From the NCBI GenBank assembly GCA_031841125.1, contig CM063113.1, positions 22,775,312 through 22,839,311 on the forward strand: a DNA stretch of 64,000 bases, given 5' to 3'. The translations under genes and the position numbers were made by a program. Positions 1 through 11,390 of this stretch are shown here, piece by piece. The first letter of the stretch is position 1. The number at the start of each line of letters is the position of its first letter. This stretch comes from Acanthococcus lagerstroemiae (taxonomy: Eukaryota > Arthropoda > Insecta > Hemiptera > Eriococcidae). The notes under the pieces were generated by a model, which saw only the letters and a list, made by a program, of their open reading frames with translations, did not search any database and was not told the origin of the DNA.

Positions 1-1221
1 TGTGGAGGCTCCTTCGATGTGGAGGCCCGGGTCCCCGGGACCCCAGGGGACCCCCCCCCCTCTAAATCTGGGCCTGAGTATGGCTGCACTGATTGTACTG
101 AAAAGGTGTTCATAAGTTCAGTTTCCTCTATCAATTTATGTTTTGAATCATCTTACAACTTCTTGTGAACATGTACAGCTCAATACAAAGGATGTGTTCA
201 AAGTTACCTCGGTTGTGGGGCTTCTTTGAACACTTTTTCCCTGTTATATATCAGAACTCGACGCACAGTGGGCTTAAGAAAATTCTAGGGCGCCAAAATC
301 CCAAAAAATGAATGTTGACAAAACAACCAATCGATACTCGGATCGTTTTCAGCAATGTCCAAGGCATCCAGTTTCATGTGTGTTGACGACCTTTGCACTG
401 AAAGGTGGTTGCTATAGACACGCGCCAAGCGGATTTTACACGAGCAGGTTGCGAGCTTTTGTGTAAGTATGTTTTTCTATGCCGTGTTACTGCAATAGAA
501 TTATGTTTACGAATTTAATGTTTATGTTGTTTATGTTTTTTTAATTGCGTTTTTAATGCTGGTTTCAAATATGCAATTGTTTTTGAGTTTCGAATTATCA
601 TAAAGTGAAATGTGGGACGAAGCTAAGAGTTTTCTCTGCAGAGGCAAAAATTGTCAAATTCCCTATTGACTCAACTCAGAATTCTCAAATATCAAAATTT
701 ATTTGCAGTGACTAAAAAAGAAAGAAAGAGAAAAAAAACCTTTTGACGACTGGAAAGTGTGAAATAACAAGAAAGGAAGATTTAAAAATGAATGGAGGAA
801 TTATTCTTAACTGAAAAAGGAAGCCAAACTTGAAGTAAATGTACTTAGACACTAGGAAATTAAGTCCTTAACCCTCTCATTAGTCGGATTTATTTCAGTC
901 CAGAACTAAGTCACTGTCACACGATATGCAACATATAAAAATTTCAATTTCATAGCTGCAATACCTCCTCTTGGGTGATACCTTCCCGTGGAGAGGAGGC
1001 TTAAGCGTAAAAATAATAAATAAAAAAAGACTCTCTATGAGGTTATACATCGTTAAAATTGCGATCTTAAAAGCACCTAGCAGAAGGCAAACTCCAACAG
1101 ATAAACCCTGCTGAATGCAATGAAAAACTGCAACATAATTTTTCTGGGCGTAAAAAGCTTCCCGTTCGGATGTTCGGAAGGGAGTTACTTGGGGGAGCAT
1201 CATCATCGGAAAGTTTTAAAA
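1..1221. other. No gene seen; AT-rich spacer
   Basis: I see no supported gene. The first 80 bases are GC-rich with a C run and a phrase resembling bases around 53,270-53,300, so they may be the tail of a repeat that begins outside the window. The rest is AT-rich. Short open frames here lack recognisable domains and codon structure. Confidence 0.5.
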
Positions 1222-2804
1222 AGAAAGACGCAATTAAAATAGGAAACTGGAATGTAAGAAGCTTGAATGGAGTTGGAAGATAAGAGAGTCTCAAGAGGGA
1301 AATGAAGAGGCTTGCTTAACCTAGAAATAGTTGGAATAAGTGAAGTAAGGTGGAAAGAGGAGAATGATTTTCGGTCAGGTACTTTAGAACAATAAATACA
1401 AAGGGAATAAAAGGGCAAGCAGGCGTCGGAATTATTATGAATAAACAAATAGGTAATAAAATTATACATTATAAACGATGAAGTGAAAGGTTAATCTTGA
1501 TAAAAATCAATACCAAGCCAGTACTTACAACCATGATACGAGTGAGGAGAGCCTACTTCCAAAGTGACCTAACTGCAAAATTTTCGTTTTGAGAAAAACA
1601 CTTTATAAGCAAAAGTAGTAAAGTAACGAAATTTTTTTAATTTGTATCGATTGGTTCAACGTTCAAGAAAAATTTGTCGTTTTTGTTTTTGCAAAGTATG
1701 CCCCTACCGCAGCAAGACAGCGTTTTGAAAATCAAAACTCAAAGAGTTAGGTCAAAGGTTAAAAAATGGTTTTAAAAAACTTTCATTCAGTGACTGTCAT
1801 AGTACTCAAAAGTGGCGGGCATTTCAGGATTTTGTCGAACAGTAATTTCGATTAATAATTACTTTGAAATGAACAATACTGATACTATTCGCAAACAAAC
1901 AACTTTTTGGGTTTAGGGTCACTTTGGAAGTACATCGTATCAGTAATTCACAGATAAACTACATGTTGTTGGGTGATACCAGACGGGTAATAATGTAGTT
2001 TATGGTCCCTCCTAACAGATGGCGCCACTAACTAAAAAATCTTTATTTTGCAGTTAGGTCACTTTGGAAGTGGGCTTCTCAAGTGTATATGCCTACTAAT
2101 ACTCACGAGGACGAAGAAATTGAGGAGGTATATGAAGAATTAGAAAGACTTATGAAGCACGTTAGAGGGGAAGAAAATCTTATTATTAAGGGTGATTGGA
2201 ATGCTAGAGTTGGTGCAGGAAAAGAAAGTAATATAGTGGGGGATTTTGGATTAACAATTAAAGGCTGAAAAAACACAGGAAATTGAAAGTGTGGAGGAAG
2301 ATTGGGGTAAAATAAAGGAAGGAATATTAAAGTCAGCAGAAGAAAATCTAGGTAAAACTAAGAGAGAAGAAAATAAACCATGGATGAAGGAAAAAATTCT
2401 CAGAAAGATGGATGAACGAAAAGAATATAAGAATGCAAACGATAGGGAAGGTAGATTGGCTTATAAAAGTTAAGGAATGGAATAAAGAGAGAGTGTAAAA
2501 AGGCAAAGGAAGAATGGATGAAAGAAAAAGTGATAAGATAGAAGAGTTTATGAATAAAGGACAAATAGACTTGGTCTATAGAACAGTAGAAATTGAGTTT
2601 GGAGAAAAAAGGAAGAAAGCAAGTAGTATAACAAATAAGGAGGAAAAGCCTATTTACACAGCTGAAGGAAAAGTGAAAAGGTGGGTAGAGTATGTAGAAG
2701 GACTATATAGTAATAATGGGGATGAAAAAACTAGGATGAAGAGGAAGGAAGTTGTGGAAGAAGATGAGCGTGGAGTCAGAAGGGTAGAGAGGAGAGGAAA
2801 ATAA
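1222..2804 (+). pseudogene. Decayed LINE: endonuclease and linker region
   Basis: Relic of a non-LTR retrotransposon polyprotein on the plus strand. The start reads like the opening of an apurinic-type endonuclease (IKIGNWNVRSLN, about 1,222-1,260), followed by EIVGISEVRWK near 1,320. A later endonuclease block is at 2,083-2,268 (QVYMPTNTHEDEE, then LIIKGDWNARVG). Bases 2,291-2,804 encode the charged Lys/Glu-rich linker that precedes the reverse transcriptase in such elements. Stops and frameshifts occur throughout and the reverse transcriptase is absent. The frame is interrupted at 1,545-2,080 by a separate inverted-repeat element. Endonuclease identity is recognised from motif order; the clade is not determined. 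Confidence 0.75.
1545..2080. mobile_element. MITE-like insertion with ~36-bp inverted ends
   Basis: The two ends are imperfect inverted repeats of about 36 bp sharing the core CTTCCAAAGTGACCTAACTG. It interrupts the LINE endonuclease frame: reading across the junction restores ...TTMI then QVYMPTNTH. The candidate target duplication is GAGTG on the left and AAGTG on the right, the expected host codons being CAAGTG. It has no coding capacity. A third copy of the terminal core lies inside, near 1,917-1,932, and a small hairpin built on ATAAACTACAT and its complement lies around 1,953-2,003. Superfamily is not assigned. Confidence 0.7.
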
Positions 2805-4079
2805 CACTTGGTATGAATTCAGCGACCTTTAAAAACCCCCACTCGATAAAGAAAAGCACTGTCAAACTCATATGGGGGGGCTCTTCCAAGCTCGAATCCC
2901 AAAAATCGATGTTCATTCCAATAAGAATTTCTCCTCCCTCGCGGTATGGGTTAACTGTTTCCGATTTTGCTCAGGCTTTGCAGATTTTTCTACGTCCTAC
3001 TTATATCTTATGTCTTTATTATGTTTTTATCTCAATCAGTTGAGAACATAAAGACATCATGTGATAAACCTGGCCATGCCTTTCTTCTCCGATGTGAACG
3101 TGTACAGTGTACACATTTTGAGTCTTTCTGTCTTCTCGTCCTCCCAACATTTGGGAAAAACATTCCGTGACATGAGAAAGATAAGACATCAAGACATACG
3201 ACATAGACCCAAGATAGGCGAGAGAGATATAAGAAATAAGGACATAAAGGATGGAGACATAAGGACATACCAGAGTAATGTACAAGATCATCGTCATTAT
3301 CATCTCATTAATGTCCATAGCGTTGTATTCCTTGACTGTAAGTAGCCAATCGACCCCTTCTTATTTCCGGTGAGTAGATCGATTATATGCCCTAATGTAT
3401 TTTAGAATATTCTAGTATTTTTCAAAGTTTTCTACATTTTTAAACGTTTTATCCAAAAATTCTCCAAGTTTCCACAACGAATATTTAAATAGCTAGAAAC
3501 ATACCACCCCCTCCCCACCGACGTACACGAAAATTAATTTTACGGAAAAGATAAAAAACTGATTTTCTCGCCAACTGAAGGATTTGAAAGGCTGGTTTTC
3601 ACTAGCCACTTTGAGTTTGATTATTTACTCATGTTAAAATCAAATGTAGACCATTTACCTCAACTTTTTATAACCAAGTTCTAAAATTCTGTAACTTTTG
3701 TAACCATTTTTCAGAAAATTTTATCGCTTCCGGGGTTCTGCGTCACACATTATATAAATTTAAAAAGTATTCAACAGATTTATGTTTTTAAGAAAAAACT
3801 TCAACTAATACACTCTAGCCCACTCTAAAATATCCTGGTTTTTCTTTCCTTTTCTGCTTTTCTAATAATTTTTCGACGCCTAAAACATCCTAAAAATTCT
3901 CTAAGTTTTCACAACTAATATTTATTTACCCGTTTTCAAATCAAAAGTAAACTATTTTTCATAGATATTTTTAAGTTCTAAGATTTTACAACTTTTGTAT
4001 TCTTTTTTAATGAATTCTATCGTTCTCAGACTTCTGCATCATAGTATAGGAATTATAGAGTTTTGATGGGAATAAACTG
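2805..4079. other. No gene seen; contains a hairpin
   Basis: No supported gene. A strong stem-loop lies at about 3,011-3,054, pairing GTCTTTAT with ATAAAGAC, and ATGTT/CTCAA with TTGAG/AACAT. A purine-rich stretch with repeated 'agacata' words follows at 3,180-3,280. Bases 3,400-4,050 are AT-rich with no recognised element. Confidence 0.4.
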
Positions 4080-6205
4080 CTATCAAATGTATTACCTTGG
4101 GAAGCTGTAGGATGTGTGCTCTTGATTGTCAGAAAAATAACTTCCCGCTCCACGCCCCACCTTTCGTCCTTCGCGTGATGGGAAGTTCAAAATTCCCAAA
4201 ATTCAGTTTTTTGGGGCTTTTTTCGAAAATATCCCATTATTTTAGAAAATGCCATCTCACAAAATAATATTCCTCGTGAAATTTTCTATAAAAATAGTTG
4301 ATATAACTTTTTTCATACGTGTCATATTTACAAAGATACAAAATTCTGTGAGGCCAACATTTATAAGAATTTACGATAGTTCGTCTGTCTTCTCTCTCCT
4401 TCCTGAGAGCCAAAGCTAGCGTGAAGGAGAGGAGACGAACTTCGGTAAACAAAATCATTGGCACAGAGGTACCGGAATAAAGAAATCATAAGTGGGGAAG
4501 AAATTCAAAAATCTAATGATTGACCGCTTTTTTCTTTTTTGCTTATTTACATTGAAAATCATATCCTAATTATGATAGGAAAGGGAAGTGATATAGTTGG
4601 AAGCTGAGTTGTAAAATCGAAATTTAAGGACAGTAGAGGGTAAACTTACTCTGCAATTATATGTACACTGTCATTTTTAAGTAAGCAGGAAACCATACAG
4701 ATTCCTGAAGTGCTGAATCCTGTATCTTGGAGGATTGAAAGGAACCGTTCGAACTAAAACAGGAGCTGGGGGTCCACCAAAAGATATCGAACAGTCTATC
4801 GAAATTATTCGTCTTTTGCTTCGCTGAATCCGATCCGAACATCCGATCAGATAGAGATGTTTGATCTAGTCTTGATTTAGGTCGCAAAATGAAAATGTTA
4901 TGCTTCAAATTGGCGTCAGTGAATTGGTTCGAAGTAAATAAGGTTTCTGGATCGTTGATTTCGAAGATAGTCGCAGATTTTTGATCAGATAAAGATTTCA
5001 ACCTTCAACACTGAAATTTAACTTGAGAAGATGCAACATCGACTTGACGTGAAAAATCTCTTTTGGGTTATCTGATGTAAAAAGGGTTAATCGAAGGGGA
5101 ATATTAAGGCAACTATGGACATGTTGGAAGAATAAAAAGACTAACGAAACAAGAACTAATTTTGAGTAATGAATAATGTAATCACGAAAATCTTCTGTGG
5201 ATGCGAGCAGGGGCGGATCTAGAAATTTTCCAAGGAGGGTATTTTGAAAATAAAACTTTTTCCACCTCCACCCCTTAAAAAACCGAGATGGATGTCATTT
5301 TAAATAGTTTCTGAAGACAAGTTTCAATGTATTTTGAAGTCCACACAGGACTACAGCACTGCAGGTGTACACGTTCACTACATTTTTATATAATGTGCTT
5401 TCGGGGGGTTTCCGCCCCCCCATAGATCCGTTACTGGATGCGAGGGTAGGATTGCAGGACGCTTATCGGCTGATACCATTCGGAAATATAACAAAATAAT
5501 CGCGAATGAGTACCAGGATTCGAAATATAGCTAAACATGCCAAACTGAGAGGTATGACCCATGATCTGTCCCGTGGCTTGGGTCCAAACCACACTGCCTC
5601 GTCAGCCAGTGTTAGCCGCTAATCTACCCTGGCCATACCTGTGCGGGAGTTAGGGGATCTCATATTCAGCTCGAACATCCCATTCATATGACTTTGCATT
5701 TAGGGGCCCAAAGCCTAAACTTCGCAACGGGAAATTACAGTTTCACAAGCGGAAGACAGGTAACTGCCTCTTGCCCACTGACTTTGGTGCTGGCGCTACT
5801 GTGTTGGTAGTATTAAAAGTTACACAATTATTACAATGTATAACTGCATTTCACTACCTGCTGGTTCCCTTTCTACATCATACTTATCCCAATACTATTA
5901 CCAAATGAACTATCGTAAAAATGTTGGCATCGCAAAGTCTCGTATCTTTGTAAATATGATGCATAAAAAAAAAAGTGTAAGAACGTTTTTTTACAGAAAA
6001 TTGTATGAGGAATATTTTTTGTGAGATGACTTTTCAAAAATAATGCGCTACTTTCGAGAAAAAAACCCAAAACAGAACTTTAGGGAGTTGAAGCCCCACA
6101 TCACGCGAAAAACGAGGGGTGGAGCGGAAAGGTTTTTTCCTAGTGCTGCAAGGATGATGTCTTGCAGCTTCCACGAATAAAATATTTGATAGCAATTTTT
6201 CCCCT
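4080..6205. repeat. Diverged inverted-repeat structure, ~300-bp arms
   Basis: Bases about 4,080-4,385 reappear, reverse-complemented and diverged, at about 5,915-6,205. Shared phrases include TATCTTTGTAAATATGA, GAGGAATATT, TTGTGAGATG and CATCACGCGAA. The interior is not inverted and contains a hAT-type miniature element at 5,208-5,436. The pair could be the two ends of one old DNA transposon or two separate copies in opposite orientation. No transposase is visible. The left arm abuts a hairpin at about 4,379-4,440 (GTTCGTCT...AGACGAAC). Confidence 0.6.
5208..5436. mobile_element. hAT-type MITE with perfect 8-bp TSD
   Basis: A 229-bp element beginning CAGGGGCGGATCTA and ending TAGATCCGTTACTG, giving imperfect inverted termini. 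It is flanked by a perfect 8-bp duplication, GATGCGAG (5,200-5,207 and 5,437-5,444). Eight-base duplications with CAG-type ends are the hAT superfamily signature. There is no coding capacity. The perfect duplication suggests a younger insertion than the surrounding inverted repeat. Confidence 0.85.
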
Positions 6206-8170
6206 TCACCCGGCACTATACGGAAGTGTAAAAAATATTCGACAAACGGGAGAAGCTCGAATAAAAACCTGCAAGCGAAGCTCTCCATTTTGGAATTTGT
6301 TTCAATCTTGTAGGTGGCACTGTTAGCAGCTAAGCTCATCTTAAGCAGCGCCACCATATTTCCAGCATCAGATATCATGTTCAACGGATTTTATTTTTAA
6401 AATTTTTTCTCTCGAAAAACAATTACCACGTGTTAACATTGGTAAAGTTAATTTTCATTTTTATTTCTACAGTTTTCTATGGGTAGGCCGCCTCGGGGCC
6501 AGCTGATTTCCAGGACAAGTCGAGCCTACTCACAGGTTAAACCCCTGCTGATAAGGTAAGATGCGTTTTGAATTAAGGAACCGTTGGTTGATAAACGAAA
6601 ATTGAAGAAGCTTCAATGTTGGTAGGTTTTTGAAAATGCGGATATTTCAACAGGTCCGTCTCTCCATTGAATATTAAAGAGGGGTGATCAAAATGAGGCT
6701 ATCGAGGTTTCGGGAGAGGGTAACTAATTACCAAAATTTGAAGAAACCTGAAGACATGAGAGTGAAAAGCAGGGTGATTTGATATGGAATGACCATCCAG
6801 AATATTTTCTCTTCAAGAGACGATGTTCAAATCAAAAGATTTTTCATTTCTCATGGAATGATAAATATGATAAATCATTACGTCGTATAATAAATACAAT
6901 ATAAGCCTGAGGCTAATGACATCTGGTCTTCGACAGCGTGTGAACGCCTGTCACAGATCATCTACGCAACCAGCAACAACAAACTGTTAATAATATTGCA
7001 TTCGTGTTCGCCGTTTTCGAATAATATATGTACATTACAGCTCGCCACACACTTGTAGGCTAATTATGCGTAAGCAGGTGGTAAATTTTCAAGTCTTGCT
7101 CCCTCCCCTCATTCTATCTCTTTAAAACAGAATTCATGAGGTTCTGACCGTTTGCATTTATTCATGGAGTTTAATCATTCGTATTCCACTCAGACGCCTA
7201 GTTACGTTTCAAAACTGATTTACGGAAACCATCTTGTTTTTCTCGATCTTCAAAAAGTTAGAAATTGGCGGATTACGGATACAAATTCGAGGCCAATACA
7301 ACTCGAAGTATCGAGGCTGCCCAAGACATAGATGATTTACCTTCCATCTTTTTTAGTAGAACAGGAATGGACAATTTACGAGCAGTGTTAGCCCGATTCA
7401 GTCGTTAGGTTGAATAAAAGTGAAATACACCCGTATGACGGTTGGTAAAAAGAATGAAAAAAAAAAAAAAAAAAAAAGGAAATGCAACGATTTACGAACA
7501 TTTTACCTCGTCCTAAAAACGTGCTCGTACACGATAGCACAATTGTTATGACGCCTCCTAACAATTACTTATCGTTTAAGTATTTGTTTTTAATGAAGGC
7601 CGGTTCACAATACAGGTACAGCGAGGAAATCGTGTCCAACTTTTAATTGCATTTCGCCCGCTATTTCAACGATATGTGGTAATGTAATCTGAAAATTTTT
7701 CTATCGAAAAAAAATTGCAGAAATATTCTATTAATTCAATGCACCGCACGCCGTTCAGTAGGCTTACAATTTTATGAGAGGTGCAAGAAAGGTCAAGCTC
7801 GTTAAAATATGAGAAGTATTCTGCGAGCCCAATGGGTAGTATTTGGCGGATTCAATTACGCCGTTGAAATTAATTTTTAACGAAAGTGATTATCTCTAGA
7901 TAGCAGTGGCGCAAGATCTCATGATGAAGTACAGTAGTTGATGTACGAATTGATTCAGAGGGTCCTAGAAAATTGAGAGGAAGAAGAAATTAAAAATAAA
8001 AATCGATGAACCAGAAATTAGAAAAGAAAGAATCTAACTTACGTAACAATGCATTTTACCAATTAAAATATATTAGTATGGGTAAGACCACTAGCAAATA
8101 CCATTTAGGTATAGATTCTAATTTTGAAGTCTCAAATCACAACTGAAATCCGTGTCACGTGCACAATATC
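6206..8170. other. No gene seen
   Basis: AT-rich sequence with no recognised gene or bounded element. A poly-A run of about 20 lies near 7,458-7,477, which could mark the tail of an old retroposon, but no body could be identified upstream. Confidence 0.4.
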
Positions 8171-8706
8171 GATGGTGACATGCACAAAATGTTTAAGTGA
8201 CATTTTACTAATTTTTCAGGAGAGCAATTTGAAAATTTAACCAACTTCCGCTCAGTGTCCTGTACTCCATTTTATTCATAAGACTTACTGACCCTTCAGT
8301 ATGTGCCAATGAAAAAAAAAAAAGTTAACTTGCATTGATGGCATTCTATAGCCCTTCCACTAAAATGGCGACCCACTTTGATACATTTGGTGCGAATAAT
8401 TATTTCACTTGATACATACGTCCAGAATTTCAAGCGCACTTAGCTAATTTGGCATGATGAAAATAGAGTACTTAATACATTTGCCAAGCCCAATGTATCA
8501 AGTGCCATGTAAAACCTTATCCATTCACTTACAACATCTGTGCACAACCAATACAGTTACATATTTTGAATACCGCTGCCTGGGGTTGAGATGGTAAACT
8601 ATTTCGTTCTGTTATCAATGCAAGCTGATAGACTGCCTCCTTGTTTCTGTATCCAACTCACTTCCGACCAAAATATCACTTAGGCATTTTGTGCCTGTCA
8701 CCATCG
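8171..8706. mobile_element. MITE-like element, ~36-bp inverted ends
   Basis: The left end (CGATGGTGACATGCACAAAA, continuing to about 8,206) is matched, with a few mismatches, by the reverse complement of about 8,671-8,706. The spacing of about 536 bp and lack of coding capacity fit a non-autonomous DNA transposon. No clear target duplication was found; the flanks are AT-rich (AATAT and ATTAT). Confidence 0.6.
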
Positions 8707-8734
8707 ATTATGGTGATTCAAAATGTCGCTATTT

Positions 8735-11390
8735 TTGAAATATTCTGTTCCCAATAGCTATGCTTGTGATCTGGAAACCCGCCAGCCAAATGTTTTTGAA
8801 ATCGAGGAATGTTGTTTCGTCGAGGAAACGACATATGAAAATATACAATTTTGCTTTGAAGCTTCCAAAACATCAAGTCCTGTCAAAAAAATCGGTTTGA
8901 CCGTACAAAATTACTCTCATTGGGGTAAAAGTTGGAGTAGGCAGTAGGCACGTACCAAGAATTTTGAAAAAAAGTTAATTCAAAGGTCAATGGCCTCAGA
9001 TCAATTTGGGGGAAAAGTCACTCTTTTTTTAACTTCAAATACTTCGGACAACAGAAACCGAATAAAAGCGTTAAAACGATTCTCTATTCAGATTTCAGAA
9101 ATGCTAAATCCATTTACAAAATTTGTTTGGTTTAAAACCGCATTTTGAAGGACCCACTGACGGAGCAGGACATAAAAATTACAAAAAATAATTCCGATTG
9201 GAGTTTCGGAGCCGCTGAATTCATTTTGAAGTTATTCCCCCTGCCCCAATACCCGTTGCCTATTATTGGTAGGGGTTACAGGAGAAATAACTTCCAAAAT
9301 TAATTCAGGGACTACCGAGACCCTATTACCGAAATACTCGGGGTTAATATATTGAATAACTTCAAATTTTGCACGTCCCTTGCCTTCTGTGAACCTGTAT
9401 TAGTAGGGGTTACACACGAAATAACCTCAAAGACGAATTGAGCGATTCCAAAGACCTCATTTTGGATATACTTGACACTATCATTTTTTTTTTTTAATTT
9501 TTAGGTCCTACTAGTAGTATGTATTATACCTGATTCCGGCTCACATTTTTCTCTCCCCCGGTCGACGCTTATTTTTCGTCATTTTTCATCAAATATTCAT
9601 AAAAATTGACTCGAAATCAGTAAAACCAATTTTCAACGAATTTATTTGATTCAAAAAGTTTAATAAGAGTAATTCTCACCTCAATGCCAAATAATTCTCA
9701 CTTCAATGCCCATTTTTCACCATCTTAGAGCTCAACGTCTATTAATTAAAAAAATAATCCCAAATCACTAAAATTACTTTCAATTAAATTTTCCAAAACC
9801 AGATCTTTTTCAATCCCCTCAACGACTAATTTTTTATAAGATTTCTCATAAAAAATAACTTTAAATCTATTCAGCGAGAATAAATTAATATTCTTAATTT
9901 TAATAATAACTATAATATCAAGAATGATTATTTTAATTATTTATATAATTATAAATTCATTTAGTTATAAAATAAAATTTAAAAATATTTTTATTTTAAT
10001 ACTATTAATAATTTTTTATATTAATAAGTTAAAATTTTATTGTAAATCATAATAATTTGAAAAATTAATTGAACTTTATCAGGAATACTGTGAATCTGGA
10101 AATAATACTGATAGAAGTAATAGATCACAAAGAAGTGATTTTTTAAATTTATTATCAGATCCTGATTCAGAAGCTGAATCTAATGAGGGAATTCAAGAAG
10201 ACCTAAATGATGAATAATTTTTTAATTATACATATTAATATGTAGTTTATCTCAACATCGGATTCTAAATCATTTTCTGGTATATTCATACTTTTAATTT
10301 CATTTTCTACAATTCTTGATAAGACACTCAGGTGAGCAATAATATTTACCATAAATTTGGTATATTTTTCTCTTTTAGATTTTGGTAAAAGTATTTTATC
10401 TTATTTGATAATGAATCCATTAATGCTTCGGATTTTGATCTCGTCCTATCAACTGGATTTTTGAAATATGGTATTATGTTTTTGAAATCATTATTCTAAA
10501 TCAACAAAAGAATCTTTGTAGACTTCCATTTACATGGAAAAAATTTTTAGAACATGTTATGAAAATGTGGTTTGTGAATTATGAATAAATTTATCCCGTC
10601 GACCTGAGATTTATCCCGTTAACTTTGGAAAAATGAGAGGGATGAAAAATAAGAACAAAACAAGTAAAATTATATTGAAATTTATCATATTCACCTCGTC
10701 GACCTGGGGGAGAACATGCGAGCCAGAATTAGGTTAGGAAAATTTTATGAAAAATTAGCGTTGAAATGGGAATTTATTCCTACTGAACTCGTTGAGTTGA
10801 ATAAATTCGTTGAAAATTGGTTTTAATGATTTTGAGTTAATTTTTATGAAAATTTGATGAAAAATGACGAAAAATAGGCGTCGACTGGGAAAGAAAAAAA
10901 TGTGAGCCAGGATCAGGTATAATATATACTACTCCTACTCCCCTAGTAGAGCCTTCAAAATCGGAATTTGAACCAAAAAAATTTTAGTTTTTGAAATCCG
11001 AGTAGACAACCGCTTTCATGCTTTTATTCGGTTTCAGTGGTCTGTCATGCATGAAGTTTAAAAACTTGTACTTTTTCCCCCAATTCAGCAGAATAATTAT
11101 TCATCGAATTAACTTTTTCTCAAAATTATCGGTAGTTACTCCACCCGTAATCAAACGGGAATAATTTTTATGATCAAATGAATTTTTTCGATTGAACTCT
11201 GCTTTTTGGAAGTTTTTAAGGCAAAATTGCGATTTGTTTATTAAGAATCCTATGATAAATTTGATATCCTCGGCGAGATCCCTCAATATTTTTCGATTAA
11301 AAAAAAATGGTCTGGCTAGTTTTTAGACCAAAAGGAACAAGTTTAGCTACTGGGAACATAACATTTCAAAAATAGCGAAATTAAGGTATT
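8735..11390. repeat. Nested large inverted repeat with AT-rich core
   Basis: There are two layers of inversion. The inner layer pairs about 9,508-9,655 with about 10,790-10,945 at high similarity; shared words include TATACCTGAT, GGCTCACATTTTT and TTTTTCGTCATTTTTCATCA. Further out, about 8,740-9,140 and 10,950-11,385 are a much more diverged inverted pair (shared CTTTTATTCGGTTTC, GAATTAACTTTTT and TTTCAAAAATAGCGA). The core is extremely AT-rich and holds coding-like fragments. This fits a long-TIR DNA transposon, possibly nested in an older relative. Exact ends and target duplications were not resolved. Confidence 0.65.
10056..10217 (+). pseudogene. Coding-like tail fragment inside TIR element
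   Basis: An open 53-codon stretch without its own start, ending at a TAA stop. It reads FEKLIELYQEYCESGNNTD, then Ser/Arg-rich, then acidic (LLSDPDSEAESNEG...LNDE). The composition and acidic C-terminus look like the end of a real protein rather than random AT-rich sequence. On the opposite strand, about 10,350-10,470 also stays open (PYFKNPVDRTRSKSEALMDS). I do not recognise a family. The position between inverted repeats suggests transposase debris, which is inference. Confidence 0.35.

Noticed and set aside
3019..3345. Overlapping membrane-protein-like frames on both strands
   Set aside because: They arise from an imperfect repeat of 'agacata' words and a hairpin; three mutually overlapping frames cannot all be real and none has a domain.
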